A stretch of DNA of 64,000 nucleotides. Source: Anisus vortex. Taxonomy: Eukaryota > Mollusca > Gastropoda > Planorbidae. The translations under genes and the position numbers were made by a program. Positions 1 to 17,724 of this stretch are shown one piece after another. Positions within the stretch are counted from its first letter, which is position 1. Each line of letters opens with the position of its first letter. The notes under the pieces are model-generated. The model had not been told where the DNA came from. It ran no database searches and saw only the letters and a list, made by a program, of their open reading frames with translations. The stretch is from assembly GCA_949126835.1 (NCBI GenBank), contig OX421496.1, positions 22,027,844-22,091,843 of the forward strand. The letters run 5' to 3'.

Positions 1-75
1 TGACCGTCTGACCAACTCATGCCACTAGCTTGTCTCCTTTTGAGACGCCAACAAAGAACTGGCCGGTCCTTTCTT

Positions 76-640
76 CTTCTTCTTCATGTTTCTGTGGATG
101 CCCCGTTGTACCCGAGGAAAGAGTCCACAATTTGGGTTGTGATTTTGTTGAGGTCTTCTAGTGTTTTCTGGAGTGTTATAAATAGTGGGAATACGGGTAT
201 AGAAAGTGTGAATTATTGGTGGTCATAAAGGTCATTGTAGGTCCACTCCTTCAGGGTAGACTTAAAGGAGGAGACGGAGGGGGCGGCGATTGAGTTTTGT
301 TCCAACGAGTTCCACATTCTGATGGCCGAAGGAAAAAAAGAATATTTGTAGGTGTTTGTACGTCCGTGTGGGACATGCAATTTGAGTTGATGCCCTCGGG
401 AACAGCAGGACACTCTCTGGATTATACTTGTTTGGATTGATAGGTCCACGTGGTCATTGATGATTTTATAAATCATGGACACTTAGTCAATTGCTCTTCG
501 TTGTTGTAGTGATTCTAGGTGGAGTTTTGCTACCAAGGCAGAGGCGCTTGATTTGGTGCTATAGTCCTCTAGTATTCGACGTGCTGCGCGTTACATTATT
601 CCATTTACTTTGTATCACGCCTTGTAGAATGGTGGTCTTT
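76..640 (-). mobile_element. 5'-truncated non-LTR LINE, 3' end with (GAA)n tail
   Basis: Read on the - strand, 640 to 213 gives the conserved region downstream of a LINE reverse transcriptase: AARRILEDYS, then SLQQRRAID, a stop, MIYKIINDHVDL, and finally RTNTYKYSFFP...MWNSL and SVSSFKSTL. This RTxxYxxSFFPxxIxxWNxL signature is common in Jockey/CR1-like elements of aquatic invertebrates (family knowledge). The in-frame stop near 480 and the missing upstream RT show a dead, 5'-truncated copy. After the ORF stop at 213 there is a short 3' UTR that ends in GAAGAAGAAGAAG on the - strand (plus positions about 76-92), which I take as the 3' tail. It lies in a tubulin intron in antisense orientation. 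The clade is not assigned. Confidence 0.7.
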
Positions 641-1060
641 GCAAGGCCTTTACACAATAATATGGATAACTTTGAAACAAAGTGTTTTGTTAGATTGAAA
701 GAAAAATGAATTGAATTATGCCATTCTCCAATTCATGACCCGGACACCTACAGCAACTAGAAAGTAAAATACAAGCTAGTGTGTGAGACGCTTCTTAATC
801 GTATTTCGGTGTCTGCCTACAGATACAACATCTCCAACGAATATATGCGAGATGGAATTTATCAAGCAAGCAGGCACTAAGACCTCCGGTCAATGGAACA
901 TAAAAATAAAACCATCAAAAAACTGGAATGGTAAGGCCGGGTTACAAGACCGTTAAGACTTACAAATACCAGCCTGTGGGGCACAACACGTGAAGTGAGA
1001 AAACCACACAGAAAGAAAAGAGTGAACAACGTTTAAGAATGGACAGGAAAGACTCTAGGG
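641..1060. other. Tubulin intron spacer, no gene seen
   Basis: Part of the alpha-tubulin intron upstream of 1444. I see no conserved coding frame, RNA gene or tandem repeat. The short ORFs here have no recognisable family. Confidence 0.5.
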
Positions 1061-1257
1061 TAAGGGTCGGCAACCTACGGCACGCGTGCCACACTTGGCA
1101 CGCAGAGAGATTTTCAATGGCACGCAGAAGACCACCAAAAATGCAATTCAAGGGTCTTCTACAAGAAAATAGCAGTATGACCTTTTGGTTGTTGGCACAC
1201 TGAAAGAGTTAGAAATCCTACTTTGGCACACTATCATCAAAAGGTTGCCGACCCCTG
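1061..1257. mobile_element. hAT-type MITE (GGTCGGCAACC ends)
   Basis: About 197 bp bounded by inverted termini: left TAAGGGTCGGCAACC, right GGTTGCCGACCCCTG, whose reverse complement is CAGGGGTCGGCAACC. CAGGG(G/A)TCGGCAACC is a typical hAT terminus. The flanking 8-mers (ctctaggg and ctcattaa) agree only in their first three bases, so the target duplication has decayed or the copy is old. The first ~110 bp match other ends at 12495, 18058 and 40738 (reverse). Confidence 0.65.
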
Positions 1258-1401
1258 CTCATTAATACCACGAGAGAGGCACAGAATCACAAGGAATGGA
1301 GAAAGAACATTTGTCCCAACGGTACAAAATGATTAGGGACAAAATATAGATGATATAAATAGTGTCTTGTTTTTGTTTACATAATACCAGATTACACATA
1401 G

Positions 1402-8911
<7,510 letters not shown>

Positions 8912-10100
8912 TCAAAGGGACGAGACTGAATGCAGCTCTATAGGGGACGCACGACTTTGAAATTAACCTATACATTTTCATGTGTTTTTTACCCTAAACA
9001 TGTGCTTATGATGCTAACCATGTGGTGATATATTTGTGAAGCATACTTGTGACACTGATTTAGTTTAACATTAACCTATTAGAAGAATATAAAACATTTA
9101 CATTAACTAACGCATACATGCATAACTCAATGAAATCAAAAGTGATTTGGAAAAAGTGCAATATTTGTTTTTATCAACTAAATTATTTTTCTCTTTACTG
9201 ATTTCACAAGATAAATAATAACTTTATAATAAAGTAAATATCCACACTACTGAAATAGAAAAAAAAGTTAGGTAATTTTTATTGTTTAAAAAGAAACAAT
9301 TTGACTCATCATACATGGTCTCAGTTTCAAATTTGATGCCAAGTAAGATATTGTTTAAAATATTTTATTTGTGTGCAATTTTATTTTTATGATTGCTATT
9401 TAAATTATGTTTTACTGTAAATGATTTTAGTTTCTAATTTAATCCGATGCTTCCAGTCGACATTGATGCCATCTCAAGAGTTTTAAACTGATGGATTTAT
9501 TTATTGACCTTTTCATTTGTTTGCTCATTTTTAAAAATTTACTTTTCATCCAAAAAATCAAAATGATACTTGTTTTTCCATTTTTTCCCTGCCCCAAATC
9601 CAACCGCTTTTTGTGTATCTTTTTTTTATGCCTACGATTTTTATTTTTAAATGAACAAATTTATTTGAAGACCAATTGAGTTTATAACATTTCCATCTTT
9701 ATTGATTTTATATTTAACTTTAAAAAACAACTTCAGTCCAGTGTAGTGTTTGGCAAAAGTAAGTCAGAATCTTCATTTTACAGACTTCATTAGTACAGAC
9801 CTTTTATATCACAGACTCAGGGTGTTTAATTCATTATTTTGAACTTCATCGAATACACCAGTCATTTTATCTTCTGAAATTTTTATGAAATGAGAGACCA
9901 AAATGCTTTTATTATTTTTGTCAACAGAATTTTTTTTATTTCTATTGTGTGCATTTTTTTTTGGCGTTTTATTGCATTGATGTTATTTTATTATTACATT
10001 TTTGTTATATATTTTCTAGATAACTTTTTAGGGTGAAATGCTTGTGTTTATGAAATTTGCAGAATGAATTTATAGAAGCAATAAAAACATTTTTTTAACA
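8912..10100 (+). other. Probable alpha-tubulin 3' UTR with two poly(A) signals
   Basis: AT-rich sequence directly after the tubulin stop, without a conserved coding frame. AATAAA occurs at 9228-9233 and again at 10080-10085, either of which could end the transcript. The length is my estimate from these signals. The ORFs at 9491 and 10101 are low-complexity and unrecognised. Confidence 0.4.
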
Positions 10101-10439
10101 ATGACTTTGCCAACATTTGCTTTTTGGCTTGACAAAAGTTTATTAAAATTTCATCATAACTTGATAGACAAAAAAAATAATTATTTTTGGGTATTATTGT
10201 TTAAATCTATACATTTTCCATTATCAAACTACTGGTATACAAACAAGCCCTTAAGGAAATTTGTTAATAGAGTTTATAAGGAAAATAAGTATCCATATAG
10301 AATGGTCCATAGATATATTGAATTAGACTATATTGTAATTTACCAAGATATGGATTGTGTGACCAGCTTAATCTGGATCTCCTCTGCTGTGTCACCGACT
10401 TATAAGTGTCTATAAAAATATGTGCATAACAATGTAAAG

Positions 10440-10870
10440 AGCGGATCAAAGGTGGCACAACAAGATTCTGTCTGAGACTAGCCACCCTGCAGCACGTCAC
10501 ATAACAAAGGGTATGATCTCTGCAGTGCATGCACTACACTTCTCTCCCTGCCAGGGGATCTTTAATATGGTGGTTCACTCGTATACCTGCAGTGACCTAG
10601 TAGCACAAATCCCAGACTATGGGCCTGGACATTTTGGTAGAAGGGCTGTTTTGCTCATTGCTTCCTCCCCACTAAGTGCACTGATCCTCAGACTGGCAAC
10701 AGGGGCTGTCCCCTATGCATTAGCCTGCCGGTGAGCTCTTAATGTAAGCATATCGTTGGTTTCCACACTTCGACACACCTATGGGTATTTAGCATTCAAC
10801 TAGAAACCATCCATATGGCAATTCAAAACACTTACTCAGCACCCCATGATAAAAAGGGACAAATATTTTC
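10440..10870 (-). mobile_element. SINE family A copy, degraded
   Basis: Shares with the copy at 18172-18635, in the same order: GTATACCTGCAGTGACCTAG, CACAAATCCCAGACTA, GGGCCTGGACATT, TTGCTTCCTCCCCA, GCATTAGCC, GTTTCCACACTTC and CATATGGCAATTCAAA. The end near 10870 corresponds to the tRNA-like head of the family, read on the - strand. It is diverged, so boundaries are approximate. Confidence 0.6.
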
Positions 10871-12494
10871 ATTTATTTCCAGACAGCTTAGATTGTCATG
10901 TGTTAATATCTACAAGTTACGTCAAGAATCTAATCCATGACTATGACCAAAAATATTGATTGTCAAAATTTGAAAGAAGACAATTTTGCTTTATTATATT
11001 GAAACATAACATAATTAGCGAGCATTTTAAAAAAGTCTTTACATTTGTATGACAAATAGAACTATTTAATATGAAATGAAAAATAAATACATTTCCCACA
11101 ATATCTAACATCTTGAATATCAGTTACTAAAAATAATGCAACAATAATTGTATAATTCTTAATCAGTCTCGGTGTAGTTAGTTTGTTGGTATACCTACTC
11201 AAACATTAAGGAGGAACTTGAGTTCATACCCGCAGGCTAAGTTGCTATGAGTATGCCTTTTATTGAGAGGCAGAGTTTTTTGTGCTATAACAACTTTTAT
11301 TTGGCATCTAACAGTTTGTATTCAGTTATCAAAACCTGATTTCTCCTTACAGCTGGTGGAACTAATTATAATTGATAACAGTCTAAGAAACAACAATGAA
11401 CATACTCTGACTTGAAATTGAAATTCATTGCAATTTATTGTAAAATCCAAATTGCATATATAAGTTTCTTTAAGTATAACTAACACATATAAGTAAAAAA
11501 AAGTAGCCCATCTGACCAAATTGATGCATAGGGCCTGTGAAGCTGCGTACACACATAAATGAGAGCATAAAATCCAGTAAACAGAGAATAATACAAGTTA
11601 CAGCTTTAGCTTATCTACTATCATGCCAATGTGTGTTATTTAACATGTCTATTATAATTAAGGTGGAGAAACACACACTGTATAATTATTTACATATCCA
11701 TCAAGTAGATGTAAGTAAAAAAATGAAGAGTTTGGATTGTGGCTCAATTTACATTACTAGAAAATATCTATTAGCAATCTCTCCAGTCAAGTGACAAAGT
11801 ACAACTTTATACAATTGTAACAATACAGCAACACTCATTATTAAACGGCAAATACAAATACTTTATGAACAAATATACAATAAAACATAATCCTCACATA
11901 AAAATTATCTATTTAGTTCCAATGGAAAATCATGAGCTAAATATAACATTACATTTCTGAAATAAAAATCTTTAAGAAAATATTTTTCTTTTACACAAAC
12001 AATAAAAAAATATGTTGAGATTTTATACAACAGGTTTTCACTAACATAAATTTAGTCCACAAGTTAGGTCCATAATTTTGTATTTTGTTATTGGGTTTAA
12101 CCCTATACCATTGTGATAATTTAATTGAAAAAAAACACACTATTTAAATATTTTATTATTGCTTGTTTAATGAAATTGTCAGTTTTAGTTAAGTTTTTAT
12201 TTTAGATTTTAATAATTTTGATCAAGTTACATAAACATTTAAATATTCAATATTAAATATGTCAAAATTATGTAAATAATATTTTAAATAATAAAACAAT
12301 GGTGGTTTTAAATAAAACAAAATATTTTTTAATTATTACAAATGGAATGTAGATGACCATTCTGATACAAAAAATTTTTATTGGAGATAAATTTGTTCTT
12401 TTTTTTTTGTAATTTTCATAGTCAATTCTTAATTTTCTACTGAAATCTAAAAAATAATTTAAAAAGAAATTATCGTACATGTAATAACTTAGAC
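10871..12494. other. AT-rich intergenic spacer
   Basis: No supported gene. The small open frames are low-complexity. At 12097-12100 a TTAA is followed by CCCTATACCATTG, which resembles the piggyBac end at 17164 (TTAA then CCCTTTAGCCCTTG) and could be that element's other terminus. Confidence 0.4.
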
Positions 12495-12876
12495 CAGAGG
12501 CCGGCAACCTACGGCATGCGTGCCAGACTTGACACGCAGAGCAATTTTTAACGGCATGCGGATGACCCCCCAAAAAGGCTATTCAAGTCTCTTCCACAAG
12601 GAATTGAGTGCGAAAGCAGAATGACTTTACCAAACACTTTTAATTATCACAAGAAACATCAGTACAAAATTGAACTTGAAAAGAAAAAGAATAAACAATT
12701 GCCTCTCTATGTTTTTTTTTTTTCAATCCTGCAGCTTTTGATCTAACTGTGCTTCTATTTGAGAATTTTCCCCTGATTTTTTTCATTGGCTGATAGGCGT
12801 AGTGTGTTTGATTTCACCAGAAAAGTGACATAATCTGTTTGCTCTGCTTTCATGTCGAGCTCATTGGAAGAAGTGG

Positions 12877-15220
12877 TCAACTCCTTGACGCAGAACTCAA
12901 GTCTCCTATTTTTTCCTTGAGCTCCTCTATTTCTTGGAGAGACGCTTTTCTTTTATGAGATCTTTCTTCCACTAATTTTTCTTTCTTAGTGTCTTTTAAA
13001 TACTCTTTGTACCTTCCTCTGGCACTGGCTGCATTTAGCAGTAAACTCTTCGTTATATCAACATTGATTGCACCTCCTACATATATCATATAATCTGTGA
13101 TGGTTCTTTGTGCAATAAAAGTTCTTCTGCTGCATGCTGTCTGTCATTATTTCTTTGTTTACAGAAAAGCCCCATTCTACACTGGCCTGGCCATGTGATA
13201 TAACTAGAACATCTTTCACTGTCTTCCAGAGGTTGTTCCACTCTTTGTTCATGAACAAAGCAGAAAAGAAAAGCTCATCTAGCCTATCTGTCTCTTTTTT
13301 AAATGAAATGGAGGCATCACTGCCAGCAACAGCAGAAGTCCCCATACTGTTTCATGACAGAATCTACATCATCTTTATTGAGTCTCTTTCTCTGAACTAT
13401 ATAGTCCAAACAGTGCTTCAGGCTTTCCTTTGCTGCAGAAGAATCTTTGACAACGCAAGATGGTTTCAACCAGGCAAGGTGACGGACTAGTCCATATCGG
13501 ATAGGGGCCTTTTCTAGGAGTTAAGAAACAAATTTGATCATAAATTCCTTTACTTGACCTCTAATTTGATTTTGTAGAATGTCTTCATTGAAATTTTCTC
13601 AGCTTTTTGTAGATTTCTAAGTTTACAGTTTGCCTAATAGCCAACATCAATGTCTGAAAGGTCCTTGTGTTTTTAACTATCTAACAAGTCACTAGTTAAT
13701 GTAAACAATAGTGAAACTGTTTTTTCTTTTTTTCAGATCTTCTTTCCAAAATCTATCCAAAATATCCCGCATTAACTTTTTCATGTCATCTGCCAAAAAT
13801 GGCAGCATTGGCATGTCACTCTGATACATGACAAGGAAGGGATCAAACTTTCCAGCAATTCAGATGAATATATTCAAAGATAATATAAACAAGGGATTAG
13901 TGCTACAAACTTCGAGGAATGATTTTGAGATGAATATATTCAAATATAATGTAAACAAGGGATTAGTGCTACAAACTTCAAGGAATGATTTTGCTAGTGG
14001 ACAGTTATTTTTCTTCAAAAGATGGTTAACATAGTTAATTACATGTGGCCATATTTTTAATGCCCTTTTGCAAACACTGACATTCTCTAACCAACTATGT
14101 GAGCAAAACTTCTTTGGAAACAAAGAGCATCCAGTCAATGTTGCAAAATCTGATTGTTGAGCAGGTGAATATTTAAACAGACAATAGAGTGAATTCAGCT
14201 TGTGGGCAATTCAAGAGAGGAATATCCTGTTTTAAAGGCATTGTGCATTATGTGGAGTCCACAACTACCTATATTATACAATTCCTTGTCTGTCTCTTTG
14301 CTGATGCAATCAGCAAGCTTGTCATATGTAACCTAGTTCACCTTTGCCTCATACATTGACAATTGTAGAATATTCCCTTTCCTTAAGATTAAGATGCTGC
14401 AGCAGTCTTCCAATTCTGAAAAAAAGATTGTTAGCTGTTGCATGTCCAAGGAAACTTGATGATAAATAAAGAGCACATGATTTTCAATCCAAAAGCGAAC
14501 ATGCACATCCAACTGATTTTCCTGTAAATGACTATTCAAGCTTTCATAAAAAAGAAGAACATATCCGCCACAGTTTTTTTGCTTGAGATATGAGCTGGTT
14601 ACTGAAGTCACTACTGTACCCATGGGCCTCAAAGAGGCGTAGTGTGTAAACCGCCAGTAATTTCTTTGAAACACCGGCGGGCTAACGCATGGGGGACAGC
14701 CCCCGCAGCATGTCCGAGATCCATTGCACTGCCGAGAGGCCACGGGGTCTCGGTGGGGAGGAAGCAATGGATGCTGCAACCCCGTCTCACGACCCACCCG
14801 GTGCCTGGATGCCTGTGCCTATAGTACAGGATTTGTGTTACCGGGTGACAATGCAGATATACGGGAGAGCCACCACGATAATGATCCTTAGGGGAACCGC
14901 AGTGAACGGTCGCTGGCCTGCGGAATCCTTCCCTTTTACATGGCACGCCACGCCTTCGGCGTGCCGTGGGGTGGCTGGATCCCGGACAGGGTTTTAAATA
15001 ACTCACTTCTAAAGCGTTACGCCCCGGCTTTAGAGCTTCGGCTCGTCCGGGTTTTGAGACTTTTTACAAGGTTACTGAAGTAGGGTGCCAAACCAAATGA
15101 TAGATATCTGGCTTTTGTTTCACTACACAAAAACTTTTGAGCAGTTTCACAGTTTGAAAGACAGTTGAATACAACATATATTGCAAAATCAAAATGAAGA
15201 ATATTGTACTTATTTTTTTA
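12877..15220 (-). pseudogene. hAT transposase remnant
   Basis: Fragments in order along the - strand: about 15190-15082 and 14596-14340 (core, FYESLN and LDVHVRFW), 14138-13990 (SWLENVSVCKRALKIWPHV), 13345-13058 (LWKTVKDVLVISHGQASVEW, dimerisation region) and 13089-12877 (Lys/Glu-rich tail). In related proteins the core motif reads FDESLN; here the acidic residue is Tyr (FYESLN), which would remove a likely catalytic aspartate. A 61-bp segment is tandemly duplicated near 13863-13990. The SINE at 14609-15069 interrupts the core. Clearly non-functional. Confidence 0.65.
14609..15069 (+). mobile_element. SINE family A copy with 12-bp TSD
   Basis: A 461-bp insertion with ggttactgaagt on both sides (14597-14608 and 15070-15081). 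It is inserted within the hAT transposase frame right after PYFSN. Starts CACTACTGTACCCATGGGCC, lacking the tRNA-like head seen at 18580-18630, so it is 5' truncated. It carries the family core CCGGGTGACAATGCA and CTCGGTGGGGAGGAAGC and ends with a CG-rich hairpin-prone stretch (TTACGCCCCGGCTTTAGAGC) and TTTTTACAAG. GC content is well above the surroundings. Confidence 0.8.
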
Positions 15221-15282
15221 TTTAGATATTAAATCCAAAATCAGAGGTTCAAGAAATACACAATTGAAATAAAACTAAAGTT

Positions 15283-16878
15283 TTAATGTTTCATGGTATT
15301 GTGAATAGCAGAGTTGTCAACCATAAACAGTTTCCCTCTTTTTGTGAAGTTTTTAGTCTTAGAGCACCAGAAGCAGGCAAAAATACTGCCATGCATCCAA
15401 ATCAGCTGGTGTTCTAAAAGATTGGCTATTCCAGTGCCAGATGTAGCAGGTTGTGAAAGGGTAGCTTTCCTTTTCCTGCTAATGTTTCCCTTGACCAGAT
15501 TAGAGCAAAGGCTTAGATGATAATCCAGTTGGCTTAGACATCTCTTGACATGAGGCCGATGGGAGGTGGTGTAAATAATCCAGCTGTCAATTTGGAGAAG
15601 AAAGGAGAACACATACATCCACCACTTCTTGGACTTTCTACCAACAGTGTAATATGATCGACACCTCCCTTGGACATGTTGTATTGGGCAATAGGTGAGG
15701 GAAGTTCAATACTTGCAAAGCCAGTTGGACCATTTGACCACAGATGACCCAGGTGTAGTGTTGGTACTCAACAGTATCACATATCGCTTGTCTTTCCTTA
15801 CAGTAGCCACCACAGATGACCCGGGTGTAGTGTTGGTACAGTAGCCACCAAATTGTCCTTTTGTCTGTACCACATCTCCCCTTTTTTCATTTAAAAACAA
15901 TTAATGCAAGTATGCAATCAACAGGCCAACATTTACTATTAGGCCTAGTTGTCTGAACACTATAGGTCTTCTTCAACAACAAGTCTGTTGCTAGTTGCAC
16001 GGAGGAAAAATAGTTGTCAAAATAAAAATGGTGATATTTTTCCAAAAAAAGGTTCTTCTTGGTGCATCACAACATGAATGCCTAAGCCATGAGGCATTGG
16101 CTCATCTACTTTTCCAGCATAAATTGAGAATAGTAGAAAATATCCAGTGGAGGAGTCGGCTGAGCACCAAACTTTTATGCCTCATGGGTTCGGCTTTCCC
16201 TTTATGTATTGTTTGAAGCTGAGGCGTCCATTGAATCCAATCATGACTTCGTTTATCCTGTTTTTACCAGGTAAAAAATGTTCCGCAATATAATTGGTTT
16301 GCATCATATCCAACATAGGTAAAACTTTGTAAAGGGGATCATAATCGGTGTTATCTTTTCTTTGTTGCCCTCGTGAGTCATTCAAATGAAAATATTGACT
16401 AACCTCATATCAAGATTTGCCCATAACACTTGATATAGCATCAACTCTAAGTTTGTCATCAGTAGACCAATAATGACTGTAATGTAATAGTGGGTGAATG
16501 CCCATCAAAATGTAAATGTAGGTAAATAGCTTCATTACTTTGATGTCAGTGTTATGCCAGGCATTGTCTTTTTTATTTGCTTTATCCATGCAAAATTTAG
16601 CATTGAGTTCGTCTCTCTGGCTAATAGTTCATAAAACTCACATAATCATAAAACTCACAGTTATAATCTAAATTGTGTTTTGGGCCACAGTCCTCAATAA
16701 AAAATTTACATGCAACATCCTCAGTTTGAGAACTCCATCTGTCAACAGAAAGGGCATGATCACAAACATGATCAGTGCTATTAAATTTTTTTTTACTAAT
16801 TTTGTCCTCATCTAAGTCTAAATCACTGTAAATTTCCATCTCGACTACTGGGACATCAAAATCACTCATTATCATCAT
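15283..16878 (-). pseudogene. piggyBac transposase remnant (PGBD4-like)
   Basis: Several frames must be combined, with frameshifts before GRKSKKWW and around 16180 and 15980. The first catalytic aspartate of piggyBac sits in an IDExxxGFxGR context; here it is N (RINEVMIGFNGR). The second acidic position, in YFDNYF, is kept, and GGVD is kept but runs into a frameshift. A 30-bp piece with ACAGATGACCC is duplicated at about 15738 and 15808, adding a second TNTTPGSSV. No function is expected. Confidence 0.7.
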
Positions 16879-17164
16879 CTAATTCATTATTATCAGGTAA
16901 ATCATACTTATCCGCCCCATATATTCAAAAAATCTGAAAAAAAGTGAAGAAAAAAAACCACAGAAAAATAACCACACGCTCGATTTTGTTGAATGAAAAA
17001 CACTAAGGAAGATCGTTTTCCGCTTTATCGCAATCCAGGATTTAATTTTATGTCGCTTAAATTGTCAATTAAAAACGAGAATCGCGCTGTGGCGGAACAA
17101 TGCAAAGAAGACATTGAGTGTTTACCAGTGGAAGCGGCGCTCTGCAACTACAAGGGCTAAAGGG
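15283..17164 (-). mobile_element. Decayed piggyBac-type transposon
   Basis: The right end reads GGGCTAAAGGGTTAA; on the - strand this is TTAA followed by CCCTTTAGCCCTTGTAG, typical of piggyBac (TTAA target duplication, CCC(T)n ends). Inside, - strand fragments follow piggyBac order: acidic N-terminus (16878-16621), DPLYKVLPMLDMMQTNY with NRINEVMIGFNGR and SFKQYIKGKPNP (16385-16182), HHFYFDNYFSSVQLATDLLL (about 16045-15985), KRGDVVQTKGQF with DKRYVILLSTNT (15900-15740), GGVDH (about 15680), and a C-terminal region from 15618 ending in a Cys-rich segment. The other terminus is uncertain; a candidate TTAACCCTATACC is at 12097. Confidence 0.75.
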
Positions 17165-17168
17165 TTAA

Positions 17169-17724
17169 AAGAACATTTCCCCATTTAAAAAAAATATAAT
17201 CTAAGATTACACGTAGTCCAATAACAATAACGAAATGCTAAAGTTTGTATCAGTATAGCTGTATCAACAAAAAAACTTTCAGAAGTGTACTACACGTAAA
17301 TGTATTTATGATATGTTTTACATTAGTATTTATTGAACGTGTGACATCTGGACAAAACTGTCGATTAGTCGTGTGGACCAATTATATTCGTGGGGAGGGG
17401 TCGTAAACCATCAGCAATTTTGTCATCCCTGTTAGAACATAATACAAAGGAAAGAGGTATGGTTTTCCCAGATGTCAGACATCATTATCGGTTAGTTTAA
17501 ATGCATTTTTCCAAAACTTTTTCATACTGGAAATGGTCCTATCAATTTTTCAAAATTTTCAAAAAAAGAACCCTGCTGGTAATATTTCTTAAATGTATCC
17601 ATTAAAAAACCCAGAAGAAATAGCCTAATTACTCAAATAACTGACATGATGAATGATTTGTGCAACAACTATCATAATCACAACTAACTTGTGTAATTGT
17701 AAAACCCCTACAAAGCTAATGACA
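17169..17724. other. Spacer between piggyBac remnant and PLCXD stop codon
   Basis: AT-rich, no supported gene. It would include the 3' UTR of the PLCXD gene, which is transcribed leftward. Confidence 0.4.

Larger units (their letters stand above)
12495..15220 (-). mobile_element. Decayed hAT transposon, split by a SINE
   Basis: The low-coordinate end (GCCGGCAACCTACGGCATGCG) matches the hAT terminus family seen at 1061 and 40738. Upstream on the - strand lie recognisable pieces of one hAT transposase in the right order. From 15220: AIYVVFNCLSN...ARYLSFGLAPYFSN. Then, after the inserted SINE: YVLLFYESLN and NQLDVHVRFW, SWLENVSVCKRALKIWPHV, and finally LVISHGQASVEWGFSVNKE, the C-terminal dimerisation motif. 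Frameshifts and stops separate them. The opposite terminus is not identified; the piggyBac remnant begins about 70 bp beyond. Confidence 0.7.

Noticed and set aside
10101..10415. 104-codon ORF after the tubulin 3' UTR
   Set aside because: AT-rich, no recognisable motif, and no splice or promoter context.
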